64,000 bases of DNA from Microvirga brassicacearum (GTDB lineage: Bacteria; Pseudomonadota; Alphaproteobacteria; Rhizobiales; Beijerinckiaceae): positions 1 through 64,000 of the forward strand of contig NZ_VCMV01000002.1 of assembly GCF_008757455.1 (NCBI RefSeq). The letters are read 5' to 3'. Below the pieces are notes generated by a model, which saw only the letters and a list, made by a program, of their open reading frames with translations, was not told the DNA's origin and ran no database searches. Both the position numbers and the translations under genes were made by a program. Positions 29,058 through 38,232 of the stretch are shown piece after piece; positions within the stretch are counted from its first letter, which is position 1; each line of letters begins with the position of its first letter.

Positions 29058-30804
29058 TTTCGCGCACAGTATCCGAGGCAATCGTCAGCGCGATCCGGCC
29101 GGCATTGGGCGTACCGCTCGCCAGCGATTGAGCGAGCTTGGCCGCTTGCTTGAGCGTCACCTTGGGCGGCATCGGCGGCTCGTGCGGGTCAACGAGCGCT
29201 TCGACCAGGACTGGCCCCGGTGTGGCGAGCGCCTGTCGCAGAACTTCGCTGCAGCTTGCCGGATCATCGATCCTGAAGCTCGCCACCCCGAAGCCCTCCG
29301 CCACGGTCGCAAAATCGATCGGCTGAAGGTCGCAGACATATTCCGGGTTTCCGAGGAAGACCATCTGTTCCCATTTGATCTGGCCAAGCGTGTTGTTCTT
29401 GATGACGATGATTTTCACGTCGAGTTTGTACTTCACGGCCGTTGCCAGTTCGCAGATCAGCATCGACAGGCCGCCGTCGCCGATGAAGCAGACGGCCTGT
29501 CGGCCGGGATAAGCGATCGCCGCAGCATTGGCATACGGCAAGGCGCAGGCCATGGTCGCGAGATTGCCCGAGCACGAGAACATCATGCTGCCCCTTATGT
29601 CGATATGGCGCGCGGCCCACGTCGTGATCGTTCCGGAATCGGTCGCGATGATCGCGTCATCGGAGAGAAGCTTGTTCAGTTCGTGCGCAACCACCTGCGG
29701 CTTCATTGGCATGTCGGTGCGCGTGCCCCGTTCTGTCATCAGCGCGCGCCATTCCTGCATTCCCGCCTGCGCCGTCTCCAGGAACGAGCGATCCTGATGA
29801 TAATCGAGCTTTGGCAGGAGCATCTGGAGCACGCGGGCGGCAGCGCCGACGAGCGCCGCATCGACCGGGTAGCGTAGTGAAACCCGTTTTGCGTCGAGTT
29901 CGATCTGGACGCACTTCGCCTTGCCGGGCTTGGGATAATACTCGATATACGGAAAGCTCGAGCCGATGATGAGCAGCGTATCGCAGCCTTCCAGCGCCTC
30001 CTGGGATGGTGTTGTGCCGAGCAGGCCGATGCCGCCGGTCGTGGAAGGATGATCGTCGGGCAGAACGCCTTTGCCGAGGAGCGGCTTTATCACCGGCGCG
30101 CCGAGCCGTTCGGCAATCGCTTCGACCTCCACCCGCGCTCCGAGCGCGCCACGTCCGGCCAGGACCGCAATCTTGCGTCCTTCGTTCAGGATCGCGGCTG
30201 CGCGAGCGAGCTGATCGTCCGTCGGCACATGCGCGCCCTCCGCCATCAGATCGGAGATATGGTGGGCGACATTGCGCTCCGAACGGCTGTCGGATTTCAA
30301 AGACTGCGACTGGAGGTCGACCGGCATGGTGACATGCGCAACGCCCCGGTAGGCCAGTGCGGTTCGACATGCCAGCCCGACGGAGTTCTCCACGTGGGTC
30401 GGGCTCATGATGCGCGTGTTGTAGACGCAGACATCCGCGAACAACTTGTCGAGTTCGACATCCTGCTGCGTGTGCGTGTTGATCAGGTCATGGAATTGCA
30501 ATCCGGTGATCGCGAGCACCGGCTGACCGTCGAGCTTGGCGTCATAGAGACCGTTGAGCAGGTGGATACCGCCGGGACCGGAGGTCGCGAGGCAGACGCC
30601 GAGCCGGCCCGTCCACTTGGCATACGCACAGGCCATGAACGCGGCCGCTTCCTCGTGCCGGACTTGCACGAAGCGGATCCTGTCCTGTTTCTGCCGCAGC
30701 GACTCAATGATGCCGTTGATGCCGTCGCCGGGAATGCCGAAGATCGTGTCGACGCCCCAATCCATCAGAGTGTCGACGAGAACGTCGGATGCGGTGGTGG
30801 CCAT
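29050..30804 (-). CDS. Thiamine-diphosphate enzyme, pyruvate oxidase/quinone-dependent pyruvate dehydrogenase type
   Basis: 584 residues with the three-domain TPP-enzyme layout: N-terminal PYR domain with the catalytic Glu51 (VRHEEAAAFMA), central FAD/nucleotide-fold domain (AGRGALGAR, LLIIGSSFPYIEYYP), and C-terminal PP domain with FIGDGGLSM and NNTLGQIKWEQ. The closest named family is PoxB-like pyruvate dehydrogenase (quinone), converting pyruvate to acetate at the membrane. ATG 30804 gives MATTASDVLVDTLMDWG, the usual N-terminus. No lipid-binding C-terminal helix like that of E. coli PoxB is obvious. Confidence 0.85.
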   Translation of the reverse strand: MATTASDVLVDTLMDWGVDTIFGIPGDGINGIIESLRQKQDRIRFVQVRHEEAAAFMACAYAKWTGRLGVCLATSGPGGIHLLNGLYDAKLDGQPVLAITGLQFHDLINTHTQQDVELDKLFADVCVYNTRIMSPTHVENSVGLACRTALAYRGVAHVTMPVDLQSQSLKSDSRSERNVAHHISDLMAEGAHVPTDDQLARAAAILNEGRKIAVLAGRGALGARVEVEAIAERLGAPVIKPLLGKGVLPDDHPSTTGGIGLLGTTPSQEALEGCDTLLIIGSSFPYIEYYPKPGKAKCVQIELDAKRVSLRYPVDAALVGAAARVLQMLLPKLDYHQDRSFLETAQAGMQEWRALMTERGTRTDMPMKPQVVAHELNKLLSDDAIIATDSGTITTWAARHIDIRGSMMFSCSGNLATMACALPYANAAAIAYPGRQAVCFIGDGGLSMLICELATAVKYKLDVKIIVIKNNTLGQIKWEQMVFLGNPEYVCDLQPIDFATVAEGFGVASFRIDDPASCSEVLRQALATPGPVLVEALVDPHEPPMPPKVTLKQAAKLAQSLASGTPNAGRIALTIASDTVREII

Positions 30805-31117
30805 CGGTATCGTCCTCGTCCATGTGCCGACCGGTGTGCCTGTCAGGTCCGAGTCCTCAGGGAATCGTTGTGACGCAAGGCACCGGTTCAACAAACGCCG
30901 ACGGCTGAACGTTCCAGGCCGATTCCGCTACGGCCGAGTTCCCAACAATGCCGCCCCGGCGGAAGCGCATGGGAGATCGAAATCAGAGATGCGCCTGGTG
31001 TAGCTTTATGGCGAGCCGGGCTGTCAGCGCCCGACCGACCTCTTCAATGCGGACAACGCGCTCCGCTCGCGGCTCAGCATATGAGGGCAGGGCGCAAGCG
31101 GTGAAGCTGAGATCGGC
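30805..31117. other. Intergenic region
   Basis: About 310 bases between the TPP-enzyme start and the RraA-like stop, both on the minus strand. It should hold the promoter of the TPP-enzyme gene. No RNA gene, strong hairpin or convincing promoter hexamers were found. Confidence 0.4.
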
Positions 31118-31792
31118 CTAAACGCCCTCACACCCCAGCCGCTTCAATGTCTCATCGACCCAGGGCTTGGAAACACGGCCTTCCTGGGTCGCCGCCATGA
31201 TCTTTGCCTCAGCGTCCTGCTTGGCGCACGCGTCTCGGTAGACCTTCGTGGTGTCGTCGAAGGGCACGCAGAGCAGGCCATCGTCGTCGCCAAGAATCAA
31301 ATCGCCGGGTTCGACGACCATGCCGTCAATTGCGATTGGAACGTTGATTTCGCCGGGTCCGTCCTTGTAAGGGCCACGATGCGTGACGCCCGCAGCGAAG
31401 ACCGGAAATTTTCCGATACGGATGGCGCCGTAGTCGCGCACGGCGCCGTTGATCACAATTCCGCTCAAGCCGATTTTCTCCGCATGAGCGAGCATGAGTT
31501 CGCCGATGATCGCATTGGTCAGGTCGCCGCCGGCATCCACCACGATGACGTCGCCCGGTTCGGCGATTTGCAGGGCCTTGTGGACCATCAGATTATCGCC
31601 GGGGCGGGTGCGCACCGTCAGGGCCGGTCCTGCAAGAATGCCTTCGGCGTGAAGTGGACGCAGCCGTGGCCCAGCAGCCGTGATGCGCGACATGACATCG
31701 CTTACGTTCGCGACGGGCAGCTCCCTAAACTGACGCACAACCTCTGCGCCGACCTTGCGGCTGCGCGGCAGAACTCTGAATCCGATGGTCAC
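31118..31792 (-). CDS. RraA-like protein (aldolase/decarboxylase family)
   Basis: 224 residues. Contains the catalytic Arg119-Asp120 pair (GAVRDYG), the GDVIVVDAGGD strand and GPYKDGPGEINVPI of the HMG-aldolase/RraA fold. In aromatic catabolism such enzymes cleave 4-hydroxy-4-methyl-2-oxoglutarate or decarboxylate oxaloacetate; others only bind RNase E. GTG 31792 is preferred because GAGGAGG lies six bases upstream. It follows the 2-hydroxyacid dehydrogenase on the same strand and faces a tricarboxylate importer, which favours an aldolase or decarboxylase role. Confidence 0.85.
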   Translation of the reverse strand: MTIGFRVLPRSRKVGAEVVRQFRELPVANVSDVMSRITAAGPRLRPLHAEGILAGPALTVRTRPGDNLMVHKALQIAEPGDVIVVDAGGDLTNAIIGELMLAHAEKIGLSGIVINGAVRDYGAIRIGKFPVFAAGVTHRGPYKDGPGEINVPIAIDGMVVEPGDLILGDDDGLLCVPFDDTTKVYRDACAKQDAEAKIMAATQEGRVSKPWVDETLKRLGCEGV

Positions 31793-31865
31793 TCTATTCC
31801 TCCTCTTTGGCATGAAATAATGTTGGCGCGGGGCCGCGGTTACAAAGCGGCGCGCTTCGCGATCG

Positions 31866-32906
31866 TTATCCCGCGGCGTATGTGGCGGCCTGGAATTGTG
31901 GGTTCGCGACGCTTCTGAGATCGGGCCCATCACCGTCAAGGACACTGATGATGTGGTGCGCGGCGGTCTCCGCCATCGCCCGGATGGCTCCCTTCGCGGC
32001 ACCCCCCGTGTGCGGCGTCACGATGATGTTGGGCAGCGCCCACAGGGGATTGTCTTTCGCAGGGGGTTCCGTCGCGAAGCTATCGAGGCCGGCGCCTGCG
32101 ATGATTCCCGTCCGCAAAGCCTCGACCAGCGCTATTTCGTCCACGATGCCTCCGCGTGCGGTATTCACGAAAAACGATGTCGGCTGCATGCGGGCAAGAC
32201 GCTCGGCGTTGATCAAGTGACGCGTTTCGTCCGTCAGCGGGCAATGCAGGCTGACGATGTCCGAGGTCGCCAAGACTGCGTCGAGGTCGGTTTCCCGCTG
32301 CACGCCCGCCGGTAGTTCGGTGGTGTAGGGATCGAAGACGACGACGCTCATGCCGAGGGCCCGGGCAATGGTTGCAACTTCTTTGCCAATGGCGCCGAAC
32401 CCAACGAGGCCCAGCTTCGCGCCACAAAGATCCCTGCCGATGTAGCTCGCCTTTGGCCACGCGCCGCCTTTCACCGCACGATCAAGCGGAACAATGTCCT
32501 TCAAGAGTGCGATCGAAAGCGCGATGGTGTGCTCAGCAACCGAGCGTGCGTTGGCGCCCAAGGCGCGAAGGACCGGAATCCCTCGCCGGGCGGCTGCGGC
32601 GAGATCGATATTGTCGACCCCGGTGCCATGCTTGGCGATGACCCTCAGGCGCGGCGATGCGCCGATGACCGCCTCGTCGACCTTTCCCTGACGGACAATG
32701 AGCCCCTCGATCTGAAGGTCTGCCGCGAGCTTGGCGATGGCGTCCGAAGAGGCGTAAGGCTCACAATAATGGGTCTCGAGGTTGTGCATCTTCAGAGTTG
32801 CGACGGCTTCTTCCGCCAGGGCTGATCCGGTGACCAGCACCGCGCGTGCAGGCCCCGGCTGCGCGTCGTGTTTCGGCTGAAATTCCCCAGGTCGAGTTCC
32901 CAGCAC
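31866..32906 (-). CDS. D-isomer-specific 2-hydroxyacid dehydrogenase
   Basis: 346 residues, NAD-dependent, interconverting 2-hydroxyacids and 2-oxoacids (SerA/phosphoglycerate-dehydrogenase-like). Rossmann motif LGLVGFGAIG, NTARGG (catalytic Arg), a Glu in the FATEPP region and the catalytic His in TPHTGG are present. There is no ACT or C-terminal regulatory domain. GTG 32906 has GGGAG upstream; the frame stays open further upstream but loses family similarity. Divergent from an IclR regulator and 73 bases before the RraA-like gene. Confidence 0.88.
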   Translation of the reverse strand: MLGTRPGEFQPKHDAQPGPARAVLVTGSALAEEAVATLKMHNLETHYCEPYASSDAIAKLAADLQIEGLIVRQGKVDEAVIGASPRLRVIAKHGTGVDNIDLAAAARRGIPVLRALGANARSVAEHTIALSIALLKDIVPLDRAVKGGAWPKASYIGRDLCGAKLGLVGFGAIGKEVATIARALGMSVVVFDPYTTELPAGVQRETDLDAVLATSDIVSLHCPLTDETRHLINAERLARMQPTSFFVNTARGGIVDEIALVEALRTGIIAGAGLDSFATEPPAKDNPLWALPNIIVTPHTGGAAKGAIRAMAETAAHHIISVLDGDGPDLRSVANPQFQAATYAAG

Positions 32907-33014
32907 TTTTTTCTCCCACGTCAAACATATGCGGCGCGGACCAATCGTCGGCCCGATTCGCTGAACAAACAAAAAGGAGCCGTGCGACGAAATCTTCGTG
33001 CGTCGCGGCATGCT

Positions 33015-33043
33015 TTGACAGAAGCACATTTCTCTAGTATTTC
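33015..33043 (+). promoter_or_regulatory. Promoter of the iclR-like gene with overlapping dyad
   Basis: Consensus -35 TTGACA at 33015-33020, 17-base spacer and a weak -10 TATTTC at 33038-33043. An inverted repeat CATTTCT (33027-33033) / AGAAATG (33050-33056) spans the -10 and predicted start point, as expected for an autorepressing IclR-type protein. It may also control the divergent dehydrogenase gene. Confidence 0.5.
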
Positions 33044-33077
33044 ATAGTAAGAAATGCCGTTACATAGAGTGAAACGC

Positions 33078-33848
33078 ATGGCGAGAGCCGCGCTTGACAT
33101 CGAGGCGAGAGAAGGCGGAGGCGTCATTGCCGTCGAACGCGCTTTGGCTGTGCTCGACGTATTCACGGTGGGTGACCAGTCGCTAGCGCTGGCGGAACTC
33201 GCGCGACGAGTCGCGCTCTCCAAACCGACCGTATTGAGGCTCGCAAAATCACTCGCGCGAAGCGGTTATTTGGTTCGGAACGACGACACCACCTGGCGTC
33301 TCGGACCGAAGCTCGCCCGATTGGGAATGCTGTACCAGAGCGGCTTTCAGATCGGTGATTATGTCCAGCCGCTTCTTCGACGCCTTAGCCAGGCGACCGG
33401 GGAGAGTGCAGCCTTCTACGTGCGTGAAGCCGACATGCGCGTCTGCCTGTTTCGCGTCGACTCACCGCAATCGATCGGGCACCACGCGCGAACCGGAGAC
33501 ATGCTGCCGCTCAACCGTGGCGCCCCCGGACACGTCCTGCTCGCTTTTGGCGGGCAACAAGGCGATCTCTATGAAAAGATCCGCCAAGACTTCGCCTATG
33601 CGACGTATGGCGAGCGCGATCCGGAAGTCAGCAGTCTCGCATGTCCGGTGTTTCGCATCGGCCAGCAACTCGTCGGCGTGCTCGCTGTCACCGGCCCCAC
33701 GAGCCGGTTCGATGAAGCGGCCGTGGCGCGGCATCTGGAACCGTTGAAAACAATCGCCAATGAACTCACGCGTCAGCTCGGCGGAAAGACCGACAACCAG
33801 AATTCGACCCACAGGCCGCCAATCGACGCGCGCAGAGCGCCAGCCTGA
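33078..33848 (+). CDS. IclR family transcriptional regulator
   Basis: 256 residues. N-terminal winged helix (about 10-80: GVIAVERALAVLDVF, LALAELARRVALSKPTVLRLAKSLARSGYL) and a C-terminal effector domain (GESAAFYVREADMRVCLFRVDS, PLNRGAPGHVLLAF, SSLACPVFRIGQQLVGVLAVTGP). ATG 33054 would sit on the predicted transcription start, so ATG 33078 is preferred. It is placed between the divergent dehydrogenase/RraA unit and the TctCBA operon, and is the likely regulator of both. Confidence 0.88.
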   Translation: MARAALDIEAREGGGVIAVERALAVLDVFTVGDQSLALAELARRVALSKPTVLRLAKSLARSGYLVRNDDTTWRLGPKLARLGMLYQSGFQIGDYVQPLLRRLSQATGESAAFYVREADMRVCLFRVDSPQSIGHHARTGDMLPLNRGAPGHVLLAFGGQQGDLYEKIRQDFAYATYGERDPEVSSLACPVFRIGQQLVGVLAVTGPTSRFDEAAVARHLEPLKTIANELTRQLGGKTDNQNSTHRPPIDARRAPA

Positions 33849-33891
33849 GGGCGAATAGCCAGATCGTAATGATCGAGAAGGAGAGGAAACA

Positions 33892-34851
33892 GTGTTGAAG
33901 ATTCTAAAAACGCTTTGCATCGGCGCACTTGCTGCGACCGTCACCGCGGGCACGGCTCAGGCTGAATGGCCCAAGGACCGTCCGATCGAAATCATCGTGG
34001 CATTCGCGCCGGGCGGGAGCACCGATGTGATGGCGCGCGCCATGCAGCCATATCTCGAGAAGGAGCTTGGCGCGAAGATCGTGATCATCAACAAGCCCGG
34101 TGCGTCGGGTGAGATCGCATATACACAGCTCTCGCAAGCAAAGCCGGACGGCTACACGTTCTCTTTCATCAACACGCCCGGCTATCTGTCGATGCAGGTT
34201 CAGCGCAAGCTGCGTTACGACCCGAAAAGCATTCAGGCGGTGGCGCGCATCGTTGACGATCCGACCGCCTTCGTCGTTCGCGAAGATGCGCCGTTCAAGT
34301 CTCTGAAGGAACTGGTTGCCCATGCCAAGGCCAACCCGAAAGCTGTCTCGGTCGGCAGCTCGGGCGTCGGCACCGACGATCATCTCGCGACGATCCTGCT
34401 GGAGCAGGCGGCCGGCGTGTCGCTGACCCACGTGCCGTTTCCAGGAGCAGGCGAGACAAGAACCGCACTTCTCGGCAATCACATCACGGTCGGTGGCTTG
34501 AATGTCAGCGAATTCGCGGGTGGTGACACGACGAATATCCGACCCCTCGTGCAATTTAGCGACAAGCGGGCGGCAGAAGCCCCCAATGTTCCGACGGCGC
34601 AAGAGCAGGGCTTCGATGTCGTCATGAGCTCCGAGCGCGGCCTTGCAGCCCACCGCGATGTTCCAGCCGATATCCGCACGAAGTTTTCGGACGCGGTGAA
34701 GCGCGTCGTCGATGATCCGCAGTTCAAAGAGCAGGCCAAGAAGCTTGCCTTGCCGCTGGCGTATCTGTCGGGCGAAGATTGGGAAAAGCAGATGCCCAAG
34801 CGCCTGCAATCCTTCCAGGAAATCTGGAACAAGACACCCTGGGTGCAATGA
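33892..34851 (+). CDS. tctC: Tripartite tricarboxylate transporter binding protein
   Basis: 319-residue periplasmic receptor of the TTT family (Bug/TctC type). Sec signal peptide to about residue 24 (GTAQA), then KDRPIEIIVAFAPGGSTDVMAR, the ligand-carboxylate motif, and GVGTDDHLATILLEQAAG. GTG start with AAGGAGAGG upstream. The stop overlaps the tctB start (ATGA). Ligand is a di- or tricarboxylate or related hydroxyacid, unknown in detail. Confidence 0.92.
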   Translation: MLKILKTLCIGALAATVTAGTAQAEWPKDRPIEIIVAFAPGGSTDVMARAMQPYLEKELGAKIVIINKPGASGEIAYTQLSQAKPDGYTFSFINTPGYLSMQVQRKLRYDPKSIQAVARIVDDPTAFVVREDAPFKSLKELVAHAKANPKAVSVGSSGVGTDDHLATILLEQAAGVSLTHVPFPGAGETRTALLGNHITVGGLNVSEFAGGDTTNIRPLVQFSDKRAAEAPNVPTAQEQGFDVVMSSERGLAAHRDVPADIRTKFSDAVKRVVDDPQFKEQAKKLALPLAYLSGEDWEKQMPKRLQSFQEIWNKTPWVQ

Positions 34852-35315
34852 TGGCTGTCCGCTCGACGTTCGGGCGGACCGGTAACCACCCTGACATTCT
34901 CGCGGGTCTGGTTTTCATCGTCGTGGGAGCGCTCGGCCTGTGGGCCGGGCGCGACCTGAGGGTGGGAGCGGCGGCAATGATGGGGCCGGGTTACCTTCCG
35001 CTGATTATTTCCTCGCTGATCGTTTTTATCGGTCTCATCGTGACCATCATGGGACTCGTGCGCGACAACGAGCGCCTGGACGTCATACGGCTTCGTCCTC
35101 TTCTGATCATCCTCGTGGCGGTCGCTGGATTCGCCTATGCGGCAGAATCGCTGGGCTTCATCCTCGCGGCAATCTGGCTGATCGGCGTCGGCAGCATGGC
35201 GGATCGCGAGACGCGTCTGCGCGAGGTTGCTGCCTCCATCGTGGTGCTGACGACCTTTGGCATCCTCGTTTTTATTGTGGGACTTGGTGTCCAGATGAAG
35301 TTGGGACCGTTCTGA
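34848..35315 (+). CDS. tctB: Tripartite tricarboxylate transporter small permease
   Basis: 155 residues with four hydrophobic helices (LAGLVFIVVGALGLWAG, MMGPGYLPLIISSLIVFIGLI and two near the C-terminus) and the TctB motif GPGYLPL. Acts as the accessory membrane subunit beside TctA. ATG 34848 overlaps the tctC stop by four bases; its own stop overlaps the tctA start by one base (TGATG). Tight coupling of all three subunits. Confidence 0.9.
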   Translation: MMAVRSTFGRTGNHPDILAGLVFIVVGALGLWAGRDLRVGAAAMMGPGYLPLIISSLIVFIGLIVTIMGLVRDNERLDVIRLRPLLIILVAVAGFAYAAESLGFILAAIWLIGVGSMADRETRLREVAASIVVLTTFGILVFIVGLGVQMKLGPF

Positions 35316-36823
35316 TGGAGTTTCTCGATTCCCTCATCCTTGGGTTTAGCACGGCTGCCACCCCGACCAATCTTCTTTTCTGCCTGATGGGTGCTCTGCT
35401 TGGGACACTCATCGGCGTGCTCCCGGGCATCGGCCCGACCGCGACCCTCGCAATCCTCCTGCCGATCACGTTCTTCCTGCCGCCCTTGGCCGCGCTGATC
35501 ATGCTCGCGGGCATTTTCTACGGCGCGCAGTACGGCGGTTCGACGACGGCTATCCTGGTGAATTTGCCTGGCGAGGCATCCTCTGTCGTCACGGCCATCG
35601 ACGGTTATCAAATGGCAAAGCAGGGCAGGGCAGGGGCGGCTCTCGCCGTCGCGGCTCTGGGATCGTTCTTTGCAGGCACGGTCTCGACGCTCGGGCTTGC
35701 CATTGCCGGGCCGGCGCTTGCCACGCTTGCCCTATCGTTCGGTCCTGCCGAGTATTTCTCGCTGACGATTTTTGGCCTGCTCTGCGCAACTGTGCTGGCG
35801 AGCGGCTCGGTCATCAAGGCCATTGCGATGATCTGCATCGGCCTGCTTCTCGGAATGGTCGGCACGGACGTCAATAGCGGCTCGGAGCGGCTCACATTCG
35901 GTGCAACCGAGCTCTTTGACGGTGTTGAGTTTGTCGTCATCGCCGTTGGCTTGTTCGGAATTGCCGAAATCATCGTCAATCTCGAGACGCCTGAATTGCG
36001 TGGTTTGATCGCGGCGAAAATCAGCCGCCTCTGGCCCACCCGCGATGACTTTCGGAGGGCGTGGCCCGCGGTCCTTCGCGGCACCGGGCTTGGAACCTTC
36101 CTAGGCATTCTTCCCGGAGGTGGCGCGACGCTCAGCGCGTTCAGCGCCTACACGCTCGAGAAGAAAGTTTCCCGCGACCCGCGCAGGTTCGGCAAAGGCG
36201 CAATCGAAGGTGTCGCAGGGCCGGAGGCTGCGAACAATGCCGGTGCTCAATCGTCGTTCATCCCTCTCCTGACGCTCGGAATTCCATCGAACGCGGTCAT
36301 GGCCATGTTGCTCGGAGCCATGACGATCCACGGCATTACTCCGGGTCCGGCGGTGATTCAAAATCAACCGGAACTCTTCTGGGGTCTGGTCGCCAGCATG
36401 TGGATCGGCAACGCCATGTTGCTCGTCATCAATCTGCCCCTCATCGGATTGTGGGTGCGCCTGCTGACGGTGCCGTATCGGCTTCTCTATCCGGCTATTC
36501 TCCTGTTCTGCTGTGTCGGCGTCTACAGCGTGAGCAATCGTGCGTTTGACGTTGCGCTGGCTGTCGGCTTTGGCTTTCTGGGTTATCTCTTCCGCAAGGC
36601 AAAATGTGAGCCGGGCCCGTTATTGCTCGGATTCGTCCTTGGCCCGCTCCTGGAGACGAACCTGCGACGAGCCCTGTTGATCTCGCAGGGAGATCCGAGC
36701 GTCTTCATTCAAAGACCGATCAGCCTTGCGCTCCTCGTCGCGGCACTCGGATTGCTCGTCCTGATGGTCGTGCCAGCCGTCCGCAAAACGCGCGAAGAAG
36801 CGTTTGTCGACGAGGAATCGTAA
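35315..36823 (+). CDS. tctA: Tripartite tricarboxylate transporter large permease
   Basis: 502 residues, about 12 helices, the main cation-coupled permease of the TTT system. Family motifs GTLIGVLPGIGPTATLAILLP near the N-terminus, GIFYGAQYGGSTTAILVNLPGEASS and a second GTFLGILPGGGATLSAF half-repeat are complete. The start overlaps the tctB stop by one base. Confidence 0.93.
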   Translation: MEFLDSLILGFSTAATPTNLLFCLMGALLGTLIGVLPGIGPTATLAILLPITFFLPPLAALIMLAGIFYGAQYGGSTTAILVNLPGEASSVVTAIDGYQMAKQGRAGAALAVAALGSFFAGTVSTLGLAIAGPALATLALSFGPAEYFSLTIFGLLCATVLASGSVIKAIAMICIGLLLGMVGTDVNSGSERLTFGATELFDGVEFVVIAVGLFGIAEIIVNLETPELRGLIAAKISRLWPTRDDFRRAWPAVLRGTGLGTFLGILPGGGATLSAFSAYTLEKKVSRDPRRFGKGAIEGVAGPEAANNAGAQSSFIPLLTLGIPSNAVMAMLLGAMTIHGITPGPAVIQNQPELFWGLVASMWIGNAMLLVINLPLIGLWVRLLTVPYRLLYPAILLFCCVGVYSVSNRAFDVALAVGFGFLGYLFRKAKCEPGPLLLGFVLGPLLETNLRRALLISQGDPSVFIQRPISLALLVAALGLLVLMVVPAVRKTREEAFVDEES

Positions 36824-36986
36824 AGCACCCGGCGAATGTTCGGCACGATCGTTATGTCGCTGAGCGCTCAGGCTATGTCGGAGCCCTCAGAAATCACATG
36901 CTGGGTCCTGAGGCGGGCGGTTCGATTTTGTTCACGCCAGGCGTCATGAATTCCTCAAGCACTCTGTCCATTGGCGCGGTGGCCTC

Positions 36987-38216
36987 GTGATGGCGAACGG
37001 ATGGCATGGGGTCCGCGCGGCGTTGTCGGAAGCCAACTATCGCACCTTCACGATCGGCAACGCCTTTTCGCTTATCGGCACATGGGTTCAGCGGCTTGCC
37101 CTCGGCTGGGTCGTATGGGAACTCACGCGATCGGGAGCGTGGCTCGGTGCGGTCGCCTTCGCCGACCTCTTCCCCATGGTCTTCGTCACGCCCTTTGCGG
37201 GCGCCCTGGCCGATCGTGTAGACAGGCTTCGGGTCACAAGGATCAGTCAGGCGTTGCTGATGGCTCAGGCTGGCCTGCTGGCCGTTTTCAGCGCGCTCGG
37301 CATGCTCTCGCCGGAGTTGATCCTGGCGCTTGCTTTGGTCGGCGGTGTGATAACGGCGTTCAACCAACCGTTCAGGATGGCGCTTCTCCCCAGCCTAGTC
37401 GATCGCTCCCACCTCGTCAGTGCCGTGGCGGTCAATTCCATCGTGTTCAATACGGCACGGTTCATCGGACCGGCGATTGCGGGCCTTGCCATTGCGTGGG
37501 GAAGTGTAACCCTTGCGTTCGTCCTCAACTTCGTCACCTTTGCGGCCTTCTCGGTGGCCCTCGCGCGAATTCGCCTCGTGAGAATCGAGCAGCTGCCCTC
37601 TGCGAATCCCGGTTTGATGAAATCCGTCGTGGAAGGTTGCCGCTATGCCGCCCGACATGCCGGCCTTGGCGCCATGCTTTTGACCTTGGCCGTGATCTCG
37701 CTATGCATTCGTCCGGTCCTCGAGCTGATGCCGAGCTACGCCGGCTTGTTCGACTCGGACGCGATGAAATTTGCCGTCATGACCTCCGTCATCGGCCTTG
37801 GATCCTTGATCGGCGCAATCCGCTTAAGCCGGTTGAACAACCCTCGCATTCTTGCCAGAATGGCGCTTTCCAACGGCCTGCTCATGGGCGCGGCTCTGCT
37901 GGTGGCCGCAGGCACGCAGTACGAATGGCTGGCTCTCGTCGCCCTGCTCGCATTAGGCTACGGCATGGTCGTGAGCGGGATCGCCAATCAAACGGTGATC
38001 CAGCTTGTCGTGCCGGATCACCTGCGAGGCCGCGTTCTCTCGCTCCACAGCATGATCTTCCGCGGCGCACCGGCGCTTGGGGCACTTGCAATCGGAGCTG
38101 CGTCCGATTTCATGAGCCTGCGCTGGCCGCTCGCAGTTGGGGCAGTCCTGACTTTTGTCTTCAGCGCTCTCGTCTATGGTCGTCGAACGACGGTTTTGAA
38201 GAGCCTGGATCTATGA
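36987..38216 (+). CDS. MFS transporter
   Basis: 409 residues, 12 predicted helices, of the MFS_3/EntS-like exporter group. Visible motifs are YRTFTIGNAFSLIGTWVQRLALGW in helix 1, GALADRVDRLRV (loop 2-3 motif A variant) and a second repeat at GALAIGAASD. It lies between tctA and the hydroxyacid oxidase with the same orientation but 163 bases from tctA, so it may have its own promoter. An efflux role is typical of the group; substrate unknown. Start GTG 36987 or ATG 36990. Confidence 0.88.
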   Translation: MMANGWHGVRAALSEANYRTFTIGNAFSLIGTWVQRLALGWVVWELTRSGAWLGAVAFADLFPMVFVTPFAGALADRVDRLRVTRISQALLMAQAGLLAVFSALGMLSPELILALALVGGVITAFNQPFRMALLPSLVDRSHLVSAVAVNSIVFNTARFIGPAIAGLAIAWGSVTLAFVLNFVTFAAFSVALARIRLVRIEQLPSANPGLMKSVVEGCRYAARHAGLGAMLLTLAVISLCIRPVLELMPSYAGLFDSDAMKFAVMTSVIGLGSLIGAIRLSRLNNPRILARMALSNGLLMGAALLVAAGTQYEWLALVALLALGYGMVVSGIANQTVIQLVVPDHLRGRVLSLHSMIFRGAPALGALAIGAASDFMSLRWPLAVGAVLTFVFSALVYGRRTTVLKSLDL

Positions 38217-38232
38217 TCGGAGATTTGCCAGC

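Noticed and set aside
34940..35314. Upstream extension of the tctA frame by 125 codons
   Set aside because: It overlaps tctB in another frame and is Arg/Gly-rich; ATG 35315 matches the family start and overlaps the tctB stop.
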